Assembly (NCBI GenBank): GCA_016490735.1 | Contig: JAEMWC010000131.1 | Location: 672,501 to 736,500 of the forward strand | Reading direction: 5' to 3' | Length of the DNA: 64,000 bases | Source of the DNA: Pachyseris speciosa | Lineage: Eukaryota > Cnidaria > Anthozoa > Scleractinia > Pachyseridae | In this document: positions 11,856-22,123 of the stretch, piece by piece | Position numbering within the stretch: position 1 is the stretch's first letter | Layout: the number at the start of each line of letters is the position of its first letter | Translations under genes and position numbers: made by a program | The notes under the pieces: model-generated | What the model was told of the DNA's origin: nothing | The model's input: only the letters and a program-made list of their open reading frames with translations | The model's database searches: none

Positions 11856-12322
11856 TAAGTTTATTAGCTTGATTTACTCTCGGTCCTCTCTTTAATATTA
11901 ATTTTTATTGACTTGGAATAGTAGCTATTCCATGTCCTGCTACTTGTATTCTTGAAAATAAAGTACTTAAGTGCATGTAAATTAGCGAGTCTGACATTAA
12001 AAAGAAAAGGAAAACAGAACATGTAGGTACACTGTACGTTTAATATTCATACAGTAAGCTTACACTTTTTCAAGCTTATGTCCAATAATTTTTACCCAGT
12101 TTAGGTTGGTTTGTCAGTCCAAGTTGCCTTAAAACAAGATAAAACACTGTTAATAGTTTGATAACCATGGTGAGATGTCATGAAAATAGATTTGTAGATC
12201 CCGTTATGGAGAGTACTAATGATGCAGCCAATTCTGTGATAAGCTGATATGGCAGTTACTACTCTGATGACAAGAGATAAGCTCCTTTCCAAGCACACTC
12301 AGTAAAAGAGGAGTAGATATTA

Positions 12323-15300
12323 ATGGCATCACCTCATGTGCCCACAGGAAGTGAACTACAAGAACATTTACACAGTAAAGAAAAAAATGACAAAGCAAGT
12401 CTGGATAACAAAGAACTGATCATCAGAGTGCCAAGGTATTTTCTTGAGAGCAGGAGGATATTAGTTTTCCAAGATGTTTGCCAGGCTGTTTTAAGGTCTT
12501 GGGGTTCATACAGTAAGTTGCACAACTTGTTAAGAAAACTAGGAATAGAGACGTGCCGGTTTGACCAGTCACAGCTGAGAGCACTGAAGAATATCGGAGC
12601 GGTCGATTTGCAGACAAAACAGTGTTCGTTTATTAGTGAGGAGGATTTCTTCAAAATTCTTCAGAAGTACGATGTGGACAGCAACACCGACAATGCCAAA
12701 TATATCCAGTTATCTCCTCCAGTTGTTATTGATGATCATTGCTCAAATGAAAATTTCCAGGAAAATCAAAATGGGAAAGAACACTGTGAAGCATTCCATG
12801 CCACGCCCCCTGCTCTCCACGTTTTCTCCATTGGAAATCAGGATTTTGTAGCTTTGTCTGAAATGTCGAGATTGTTTGAAGTTCATTTTCAGAGGCCAGA
12901 CCTTTTGAACTCAGTCTTACAAAATCTAAACATAGCCATGGGTACATTTACAGACAATGAACTGGCAAAAGTTGAAATTCACACAGGAGTCACTTGTAGT
13001 GATGGCTTACGAAGACTGTACATCACTAGAAAAGATGCAGAGAGAGTGTGGCAGTATACATCAGCTTTGCTTGATACCAATCCACCCAATGTTAACTGGG
13101 TGCAGTTGGGAAAATTGAATGTTGGTGTTACCACTAAGGAGATCAGTGACAGACAAGACAGTGTTCCAGTGGCATTAACATCTAGTTCAGCGATAGTACA
13201 CACCCCTGAAAATGGCATTGATGAGCAAGGTGCTGTGGTTAGTACAGAGCAGTGTACTGCGGCTTCAACTTCACAGTCCAATTTATCTGATGTTGTGAAT
13301 CCATCAGCATCACAGACATCAGATACAAGCAACAGTAATACGAGGTGTGTAATTCGGACATGCTTGGTTGATGATGAGGTGGTCGTGTGCATTCCTGATT
13401 TACACAAGACAGTAATTGACTTGTATGGACAGAGTGTTCAAGTTGGAAAGTATATGCATCGTCTCAGAATTCCAACACACCGTTTCTCTAGTATTTGCCT
13501 TAAGCGCCTCAAAGCTCATAACATCCTTAGTTCAAAGGCAACTCTGTGCACTTACATCACCAAGGCAGATGCCAAAAGACTGCTCAAGATGTACCATCTA
13601 GGAAATTATTGTCACAGTGATAATAACTCAGGAGACAGCTTTCCAAGAATTGATTGGAGTAAACCAATCATTCTGGAAACCGCTGCTGCAAATAATTCCA
13701 GTGAAGGTGGTCCTAATCAAGCTGAATCTATGCACATTCCACAGGTTGAAATAGCCAAATTAAAAATCCCTCTGTTCACCATTAATCAGCAAGTTGTTGT
13801 CTCAATGCCAGATGTCCACAAAGCTGTTCAACTGCTGAATGGCCACAGTGTCCAGTTACATTACAACCTTGATAAATTGAGAGTCACCAAACACAAATAC
13901 ACATACTCTGAGGTACATCACTTAAAAGTTCTGGGGTACCTAAACAGGCCCAGCACTTGTACCTACATCACCAAGGCAGACATGGAACGGCTTCTTCAGT
14001 ATTATACTACACCTGAGAACGTAGCCAGATTGAAATTAATTGAGTGGAAGCTGCCAATTGCTGTAGAAAATATAGCAGATGTTACAGCATATGATGGCAT
14101 GTCAAGTCCAGAGGTGGAGTCTGCTGGTACAGAAATTGATGATGAAAAAAATGCTGATGGGCAGATGGCTGAGGATTATTCCATTTCTGATCTTTACAAG
14201 GTGTTTGTGGGTGATGACTTGGAGACAACACAGAGAAGTTCACATGAGGATGCTAATCAGAGTGAAAAGATTTTACAACCCACAACACCTTTGTCACCAT
14301 CGTCATCATCATCACCAGTTCACAGTTTCTTACCACTTTCACCCCATGTGTCTGCCTCCATTACAAGGAGTGAAGTTCACTCCATCAGTGAGCAACAGAG
14401 AGCTAGTGCAAGTTCTTCAAGCCACATGTCCAGATCACGACAGTCTTGTGACTCATCTTCCACCAGTCAAGATGTTGTCAATTTCAATCAAATGCAAGGT
14501 GATTTTGGCAGAAGTGAATACAATCCAGAAAGGACTTCTTCTGAGAGTTGTTTTGACAGACATACAGTGTGTATTCCTGTAGCCACAAAAGAGATGAGTG
14601 TGTCCAGTCAGTCGTATAGCCAGGTTGCACCTCCTTCATCTTCTTCCTTTTTCACTGTTCCTTATTGCAACACAGTGCAGACCAGTGGTGTCACTTCATG
14701 TGCTTCACCGATTGCAGCAATGTGTACTGCAACATCTGCTAGAGATGGGGGTCTTCCACCACCTGGCTCAAGTTTTACCCATTATGGTAAGCTGTCATCT
14801 AGCACATGTTTTCATTCAATTTGGTAAATGTAATAATGAGTGTCCCTCTCAAAATATCATTGAAATCTTCAGGTGCCTCAATAGATCCTCTCGTTACTAA
14901 AATTTTCCAAACTTTTTCATCCCTCAGTTCTACCATGTTGATGGTTTTACCACTAAAGTACCAATACAGATTTTTATGTTCAATCCCTTACAAACATACT
15001 AATTGAATGTAACCAAACTCAAGTTCTGCCAGTGGAATTGTTGGAATCCTATCTGCTATCTACTGTGGTACATTCTCGTAATCAAACAGGCTGTTTTTGT
15101 CTAGTGATCTAGAAGCAATTCATATATGAGCAAGGTCAAGATTATAACTTAAGTCAGTTTTTGACCCAAAACTGGATAGTCTCCATAGCAATTCACCTTT
15201 AAACTGTGTTGTTATTTTGTTTCAACAGGCAATTTCCACTGTAGCTCTAAAAGACCAAATGAATCATCTTCAAATGGCCCAACACTGCTGGAGCAGCAAG

Positions 15301-17232
15301 CCAAGAAATATCGAGGCAGGTTGAGAATTCCATGTCATATTGTTAAGAAGGGACAGCTGATGGTGAGGGGCTGGTGGCCCTAGGTACCACTTTTTCTTGC
15401 ATTGATTTTTTAGGGATTCAGATGACATGGGTGATGTATATGAGTTTTACCACTTGAACTTGGGACAGCGGAGGGGTGCGGGGGAGGGGGGGGGAGGGAG
15501 GATGGAGGGGCTTAGCCCTACAACTTTAAAATGGACTCCAAGGTCCCTGTTACATCGAAGTGTATCACTTTGCACCAGTGGCAGATCCACGAATTTCAGA
15601 ACAATGGCAAAAGATCTCTACTGTTTATGCTCTTTCTTATTTCTACGTCAAAACAACTAGGCAATAGACTTGATTGTTAACAATACTTCGGTCTAAATCA
15701 ATTTCAGTCATGATTTCGCCAACCGTAAGATTTTACCCGCGTCTCCATCAGACACATGTTTCTCGGCTTTGAAACGACACTTATTAACAAATACCCGTAC
15801 ATTGTGTTCGTGGTGGTATTGAGCAGTGGTCTAAGTCAGACAACTGGCCTTTAATTGTTAAAAAAAAAACATTTGTTTGTAGCTGATGACGAGGACACTT
15901 TGAAGACGTTACAGCGAAAGGAGACGGAAATGAAGATTCTACACGGTGAGTGAAATTCTACGGTCATCCAGATTCATTTGATGATAACTGAGCCGATCAT
16001 TAATAAACGTTTTGGTGTTGCCTTGTGACATGAAGTTCCCATCACACTTCGCTTAGACGTATCTTTTTTATTTAGATGCGTATCAGGAACAAATTAAGCG
16101 GGAAAGAGAACGCAGGCTGGCAGTGCAGCAAGAGTTGGATCAACTGAAAGGTGCGTTGGCTTGGCTGGTTATATAATTATTTCTTTTCCAGTTACTTTCG
16201 AACTGTTACGGGACGTTTTTCAGTAAAACTATATTTAATTGAAGTTAACAAACATCAAAGTCTTTCTGGTCGTAAAGCGATTCATTTAGGTGCTTTTCAC
16301 TTGTCTTTGGAAAAACGCCTTTGGAATGTGAAATGAGCTTTAGATTGTAAAGATGTGAATAGTGAGAATTTTGTTCTATTCACTAAGCTTACGTAAGTGA
16401 ATGAGCTGCCCGAATATTTCTGGTCGGAATTTGTATATGACAATTTTCCTGTTATTAAGAGCTTTGAGTTCTGCCAACTGTAACGAAATGAGTCAAGATC
16501 TACAATAAACGCCATGTTCCTGAACGAAGCTCCTGTCCACTTGATGTAAAAAGATCCCGGAAGGTGACAGGGCACCTCTCGCTCAGCCACGGAAGTAAAT
16601 CCTCCGAAAAGCCCCTGTTACAGAACACACAGTCATACACGTACAATTTGTATTCAGGCGGGTTTATTCAGTTCATTGTTGATGACGTGCTTTCCAAAAC
16701 ACAACCTAAATAACAATAAAAATAATACCTATTCTTGGTTTGCAACCACTTGACAGGGCGGCCATGTTGGAGCTCAAAACAATAGAAACTTTTTCGAAGA
16801 ATTTACATAAGAATAGTTCCCAGCGGAGAGAAAGGCCATTGTTCTTGACCTCCAACATGGCTGCCGTGACGTCACTTGCAAACCAGCAATTTACAACTAT
16901 CGTAGACTAAAAATTTTGATGAAATAAAGAAAATAATTAAAAGATCCTAGAATACTAATTTACAAGCTCAACGCCATTAATTGACTTTCTAAAATTAGCG
17001 GACGCGCTATCATAAGCAAAAATTTTGATGAAATAACAATATTAAAAAGATCCTAAAATACTAATTTACAAGCTCACTTTCTAAAATTAATGGACACACG
17101 CTTGGCAAGCGTTTAAGCGTGCTTATTGGAATTTAACCGCAGACCGGTTAGCTCAGTGGTAGAGCACCGGACTACCATGCGGGAAGTCAGTCGCGGGTTC
17201 TAACCCCGGCCGGACCAACACTCAGGGTCTTA

Positions 17233-17266
<34 letters not shown>

Positions 17267-20200
17267 GACATCTGCAATTGGTTAGACTTTCTAGTCTTCT
17301 CGGATAAGGACGATAAACCGTAGGCCCCGTCTCACAGTACTTTCACTTAATCTGATTCTGTGGGACGTAAAAGAACCACTAGGGACGTAACAAAACTCTG
17401 ACTGTGACCACCCCTAGTGTCTGTCCTAGATATCTACATTACGGGGGCACTCATTAGTTACTTCATTAATTGTAAACTGCACTAGCAGTCTGGTCAAGTC
17501 CCCCGGCCAGTGATGTAAACTATCCCTGAAAAGCCCCGACGGGGAGAGGATAAGAATGTATGTATTTTATTGTATTGTATAATTTATTTTGTTTTTGCAG
17601 ATTCCAATGCCGAACTTTTAAAGAGTATTGAGAGGAAAGAGCTGGAAATGAAGATTTTGCATGGTAATCTTTCGGCCATTCTTCCTTTGCGTTAGTATAC
17701 GTAACTCTGAATCTGATGAAACTTTAACTCTCGCAAAATCGGTGTAAAATTTGTCCTACCTAATGGATGCTTCTGAGCTTCTGACCATCATACAAAAAAA
17801 GGTAGACAAAAAATTAATAAACTAAAATATAATGATAAAAAGACGAGTCCTTGGGGAAAGTGTAACAAAGATGTTATGTTTTACGCATTCCCGAGCAAAA
17901 CTTGGCCTCAAAATAAGCTTCAAGCGGAAAGAAGAATTTAGAAATCGAGCTGCAGACAACAATTCAGATAGTTTGATAGCAGACTGGCGTCGGAACGACA
18001 AAATAATTCACTTTTGGGTATGGTAAATGTTGCGGGGTTATTTTTTGATTTCACAGATGTAAAGGGGTACCGTGAAAATGTAGATAATAAACAATTATTG
18101 GACGAGGTTGAGCAAAATATCGTGATTTGTCAGTGGCGAGCAGTTCAATTATTTGCCGAAGACGAAGGCTTCGGCAAATAATTGATCTGCGAGGCACTGG
18201 CAAATCACGATATTTTGCGTACACCGAGTTCAATAATAGTTTTATCATTCGATCACCGAGCTTGTCTTTCATAATTATTTTCGGGAAGCGTGAAAGGATC
18301 TGTCATTTTTCACTGAATTTGAAGAGCTTGAACGCAGGGAGCTCAACTACGCATGAGCAGAATATTACCGACTGAGCTAACAAGCCATTTGGGAGCTGGT
18401 CGTTTTGTTGGTTCGTAATATACCCGTGTGTGGTGAATATGTGAGAATGAATATATGAAAATCATATATTTGAACTGCGGATTAATGATTAAATATGTGA
18501 CTGATCATCGCAGTCATGAACACTACTTAAACAGTAGTGAAAGCCAGCAAAAAATTCAGGCTTGTACGGGATTCGAACCCACGACCTCTGCGATACCGGT
18601 GCAGCGATCTACCGACTGAGCTAACAAGCCATCTGGGAGCTGGTCGTTTTGTTGGTTCGTAATATAGTGTGTGGTGAAAATTCACGGGTGTATTACGAAC
18701 CAACAAAACGACCAGCTCCCAGATGGCTTGTTAGCTCAGTCGGTAGAGCGCTGCACCGGTATCGCAGAGGTCGTGGGTTCAAATCCCGTACAAACTCAGA
18801 ATTTTTTTCAGGCTTTATTTTCACTACTGCTTAAGTAGTGTTCATAACTGCGATGATCAGTCACATATTTAATCATTAATCCGCAGTTCAAATATATGAT
18901 TTTCATATATTCATTCTCACATATTCACCACACATTAATCCGCAGTTCAAATATATGATTTTCATATATTCACTCTCAGAATATTATTTGCAGCAAAATC
19001 ACAGTTGGACGGTACTGCGCACGAGCAGACCATTATTTGTAGGTCACGTGGAAGGCTCCTGGCCAATGAAAAGGAAGGGAAAAAAGTATCGAATGATAGT
19101 AATGTTCATTGATTTTCAGATTCATACAAGTTACAGATGGACTTAGAGAAAAAGAAGCGTGAAGAGTTGGAGATTGAAGTTCTTCAGTTGAGAGGTAGAG
19201 TGGTGCAATAAATTTGGTTCATGACATTGGCCTTAGAAATTAAAATCACATGGGTTTGATAAAAACTCGAACACAAAAACTACAGAAATAAACAGAACTC
19301 AGGTCAAATCTTGTAACTGGCGTCAAACGCGGAAATCAGGTTCTAGAAAGTCACGGTTTCTTTCGACTCTGAGTTGAAAGCCGTTCTAATTTTTTTATAT
19401 ACAGTATATCTATTTGGAGATGAAAGTGTTAAAAACAAAAGGTAGTGAAGTGCCAAAAAGTAGTTTGAAAGACAAACCATACGTTTCGGGCTTAGCCCTT
19501 CATCAGTGGTGTGAAAACGATTTAAAGTTGCGCACGACAACAACCAATGCGTGAGGAGAGACAACGGTTGATTTTTAAAAAAAGCACACGCAATAATTTG
19601 TGCGCGCGCGTGTAAGTCTCAAAGGAAAGAAAAGTTAATGTTCAGGCCGCGTGGCCGGGTAGTTCCCATCTTGAAGATAAATCGCATTTCCAAGCGTTTC
19701 CGGTGGATGTTATTGCCGGAGCATAGCTTGATACCACGAATCTCAGCGTCAGACAAAGCGTGGTTCAATCCATTAAAGTGCTCAGCAACAGGAAAACCGG
19801 TAGATTTGTTCTCAATGCTTCTGAGGTGTTCCCCGAAACGTTCTCTAAGGGTTCGACCGGTTTCTCCGATGTAGAGGGCTGAACAACGACGGCATGAGAT
19901 GCAGTAAATCAAGTTGCTGGACTGACAGCTGAAATGTTCTTTGATCTTGATAGAACAATTAGGACCGTTAACAGTTGTGGAGGAGGTAACGTGTTGGCAA
20001 GTACGGCATCTTGGGTGGTCGCAAGTAACGGTACCAGCGGGAACTGCGGATTGACTTCCAACAGTGGTGTGCACCAACGCGTTCCTTATGTTGCGATCCC
20101 GACGATATGCTACAAGAGGGGCATCAGTAAACATCCGTCTGGTTTCTGGATCGTTGCTAAGAATGTCGAAGTTGTGAACCAGGATCTTTTTGATTTTCTC

Positions 20201-21383
20201 ATTGAGTGGGTGATGTCAGTACCAGTGGTATCCTCCCAGCTTGGCTGTTGTCCTCGTTATGGCTGTAGATGGTGTCAAGTCGGTTGATGTTGTTGATTTT
20301 CCGCAGATCTTCACGTAGAGGGTCAGAGGGGTAGCCCCGCTCCTGGAAGAAACCAACCATCTCTTGTGCTTTAGTGCTGAATTCGTGGTCATCTGAACAA
20401 AGGCGGCGAAGGCGAAGAAGTTGGCTGTAAGGAAGGCTGTTCTTGGTGATACCACTGGTACTGACATATCACCCACTCAATGAGAAAATCAAAAAGATCC
20501 TGGTTCACAACTTCGACATTCTTAGCAACGATCCAGAAACCAGACGGATGTTTACTGATGCCCCTCTTGTAGCATATCGTCGGGATCGCAAAATAAGGAA
20601 CGCGTTGGTGCACACCACTGTTGGAAGTCAATCCGCAGTTCCCGCTGGTACCGTTACTTGCGACCACCCAAGATGCCGTACTTGCCAACACGTTACCTCC
20701 TCCACAACTGTTAACGGTCCTAATTGTTCTATCAAGATCAAAGAACATTTCAGCTGTCAGTCCAGCAACTTGATTTACTGCATCTCATGCCGTCGTTGTT
20801 CAGCCCTCTACATCGGAGAAACCGGTCGAACCCTTAGAGAACGTTTCGGGGAACACCTCAGAAGCATTGAGAACAAATCTACCGGTTTTCCTGTTGCTGA
20901 GCACTTTAATGGATTGAACCACGCTTTGTCTGACGCTGAGATTCGTGGTATCAAGCTATGCTCCGGCAATAACATCCACCGGAAACGCTTGGAAATGCGA
21001 TTTATCTTCAAGATGGGAACTACCCGGCCACGCGGCCTGAACATTAACTTTTCTTTCCTTTGAGACTTACACGCGCGCGCACAAATTATTGCGTGTGCTT
21101 TTTTTAAAAATCAACCGTTGTCTCTCCTCACGCATTGGTTGTTGTCGTGCGCAACTTTAAATCGTTTTCACACCACTGATGAAGGGCTAAGCCCGAAACG
21201 TATGGTTTGTCTTTCAAACTACTTTTTGGCACTTCCCTACCTTTTGTTTTTAATACTTTCATCCGTATTAGTGCCACGCAGTATTTTTGAACTTTTGTTC
21301 ATCATTTATCTACGCTCTATCTATTTGCAGATCAACTTGGAGGTGGTACTTGCGTTACCCGAGTAAAACAGGAACCTTTATAG
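12323..21383 (+). CDS. Four-domain SKI/SNO/DAC-like protein with C-terminal coiled coil
   Basis: Eight-exon model: 12323-14786, 15229-15319, 15414-15430, 15883-15945, 16076-16150, 17601-17663, 19120-19194, 21331-21383 (stop TAG). Phase closes to 966 codons. The large first exon carries four similar domains (about residues 30-115, 165-245, 345-425 and 475-560). The first has the SKI/DACH pattern L-x-x-L-x-I-x-x-C, then QLRALKNIGAVD and CSFISEEDF. Domains 3 and 4 have V-C/S-x-P-D-x-H-K-x-V and CTYITKAD. Each is followed by a short linker such as IDWSKPI or IEWKLPI. A long Ser-rich tail follows (SPSSSSSP). The small exons encode a Glu/Lys heptad-like coiled coil. The protein ends VKQEPL, a SUMO-type psi-K-x-E site. 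SKI/DACH proteins are nuclear co-repressors, so the same role is inferred here. The 17-nt microexon is inferred from phase. AATAAA lies near 21640. Confidence 0.75.
16737..16885. mobile_element. MITE with GCCATGTTGGAG inverted arms
   Basis: Left TGGTTTGCAA with GCCATGTTGGAG is mirrored by right CTCCAACATGGC with TTGCAAACCA, an imperfect inverted repeat of about 50 bp per arm around a short centre. Intronic in the SKI-like gene. A shorter relative with CCATGTTGG/CCAACATGG arms is at 39140-39225. Confidence 0.65.
16906..17100. repeat. Tandem duplication, unit about 110 bp
   Basis: AAAATTTTGATGAAATA ... AAAAGATCCTA ... ACTAATTTACAAGCTCA ... TTTCTAAAATTA occurs from about 16909 and again from about 17018, with a small deletion in the second unit. 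Intronic, no coding. Confidence 0.8.
17143..17580 (+). mobile_element. tRNA-derived SINE, family A, copy 1
   Basis: The head is strongly tRNA-like: GGTTAGCTCAGTGGTAGAGC (box A) and GGGTTCTAACCCC (box B) at about 17198. The body has ACTCAGGGTCTTAAAAATAA, TTTCTAGTCTTCTCGGATAA and GGACGATAAACCGTA. A second, inverted copy is at 56815-57319. The tail is TATTTTATTGTATTGTAT. A lone functional tRNA gene is unlikely because the conserved non-tRNA body is shared. Confidence 0.75.
18090..18245. mobile_element. Palindromic MITE centred near 18168
   Basis: Arms CAATTATTTGCCGAAG and CTTCGGCAAATAATTG meet at the centre, and the match extends outwards (CAAAATATCGTGATTTG with CAAATCACGATATTTTG). A nearly complete hairpin of about 60-70 bp per arm, with no coding. 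Intronic in the SKI-like gene. Confidence 0.75.
18345..18985. mobile_element. Inverted pair of tRNA-headed SINE copies (palindrome)
   Basis: A tRNA-like unit reads on the plus strand at 18727-18800 (TTAGCTCAGTCGGTAGAGC, GGGTTCAAATCCC) and on the minus strand at 18565-18640. The shared flanks extend outwards (GATCATCGCAG, AATCATATATTTGAACTGCG). The right arm ends in repeated TTTCATATATTCA words. The arms face each other with a short spacer near 18665-18690. Intronic in the SKI-like gene. Confidence 0.75.
19405..20458 (-). mobile_element. 5'-truncated Penelope-like element, minus-strand copy
   Basis: A minus-strand frame over 19619-20134 encodes a GIY-YIG-type domain: LIYCISCRRCSALYIGETGR, with a following R-x-x-x-H. 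Upstream on the same strand, 20440-20215 reads LPYSQLLRLRRLCSDD and FFQERGYP in one frame, which is the thumb-side end of Penelope-type reverse transcriptases. A hammerhead ribozyme core lies at 19482-19506. RT followed by GIY-YIG is the diagnostic order of Penelope-like elements. It is inverted relative to 20443-21265, and the arms look nearly identical. Confidence 0.85.
19470..19510 (-). ncRNA. Hammerhead ribozyme motif in Penelope-like element
   Basis: On the minus strand the order is ACCA, CTGATGA, stem II (GGGC-TAA-GCCC), GAAAC, GTA, TGGT. Stem I can form from ACCA with TGGT. Stem III is only the self-complementary ACGT. All core nucleotides of the type I hammerhead are present. Hammerheads are known in the terminal repeats of Penelope-like elements. 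Confidence 0.75.
20443..21265 (+). mobile_element. 5'-truncated Penelope-like element, plus-strand copy
   Basis: An open frame over 20443-21063 encodes the same GIY-YIG region as the inverted neighbour (ALYIGETGRTLRERFGEHL) preceded by TYHPLNEKIKKILVHNFDI. Its RT part is cut off at the junction with the minus-strand copy. A hammerhead core is at 21176-21200. It is too truncated to move by itself. It lies in the last intron of the SKI-like gene. Confidence 0.85.
21172..21212 (+). ncRNA. Hammerhead ribozyme motif in Penelope-like element
   Basis: The plus-strand equivalent of the motif at 19470-19510: ACCACTGATGA, stem II GGGCTAAGCCC, GAAACGTATGGT. The expected cut follows GTA. Stem III is minimal and palindromic, which in known cases favours activity as a dimer. 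Lies 3' of the GIY-YIG frame. Confidence 0.75.
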
Positions 21384-22123
21384 CAACAGAAGACCATGGG
21401 TCTAAACTGACATGGCTGGTCACATAGCTACTAATTTGCTATAATTAGTCAGTTGTAGCCGGAGAAAAGTGAACGTTTCAAGGACAAAGACAACGTGTTT
21501 CAGATTAGAAAGCATGTATGGACAGGGTCTGCGGCCATCATCAGTTACAACGCCAAGAGGTTTGGAGACTGGTGGTTACACTGAGAGGAGCGATAGTGAC
21601 GTTACGCAACAACAACACCATTTTAATATTTATGCTATAAATAAACGTTTGTATTGAAAAATCTCGCTTAGAGGTGTAAATGTTTTGAAATTCGATTTAA
21701 ATTGTTTTCGAAGAAATTACATATTGTCTGGACATATCGTGCATAATGTTCAGTTGTCGTTCTGACATGGGACCAGTCTGATTTTAATTCACCGTTGAAT
21801 TGTACAGTCGTAAGATCAGCGGCATTAAACGTCCATATTTTTGCTTCTCACTCTCGTTTATTTCCTTCCAATCTCTTCTATATACACAGACTTTTCACAG
21901 GCTTTATTTACCCGCTCTTTTCTGCTGACCTCTGAACAAAGCATCCGCCTTGGAGAACTCGGAACCAGGGCGCTCTCCTAATCATGGTGAAGGATATTTT
22001 TCGTCTTTCCTATAACAAAGCCACTTTTTCCCAGCAGTTGTTCATAGCCTCATTCAAAGTGAGTAACACTGGCATGAAACTTTGACGTACTTGGGTCACA
22101 GCATGATTCTGAGAGCTGCAATG
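21384..22123. other. Convergent intergenic region, SKI-like gene / ELP1
   Basis: Holds the two 3' UTRs. There is an AATAAA near 21640 for the plus-strand gene, and a minus-strand AATAAA (TTTATT at 21903-21908) for ELP1. No gene recognised. An open frame at 21469-21657 has no domain or coding support. Confidence 0.6.

Larger units (their letters stand above)
8997..12322. other. Intergenic region between divergent genes, repeat-rich
   Basis: Contains the start of the DUF962-like gene at 8996 (minus) and of the SKI-like gene at 12323 (plus), so both promoters should lie at its edges. Otherwise it holds the degenerate coding pieces listed separately. At 9085-9240 there is a sequence with repeated CCCGTTTCTCGAAA words that looks like another dispersed repeat. 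Confidence 0.5.

Noticed and set aside
17147..17219. tRNA gene with good A and B boxes
   Set aside because: The downstream body is shared with the inverted copy at 56815-57319, which marks it as a SINE.
18727..18800. tRNA gene (TTAGCTCAGTCGGTAGAGC with box B)
   Set aside because: A nearly identical inverted copy sits 100 bp away with shared non-tRNA flanks, and the acceptor stem does not pair well. Treated as a SINE head.
21535..21600. Another hammerhead at a minus-strand CTGATGATGGCC
   Set aside because: There is no GAAA following a stem II, so the core is incomplete.
21469..21657. 62-codon frame after the SKI-like gene
   Set aside because: No domain, and it lies in the expected 3' UTR just before an AATAAA.
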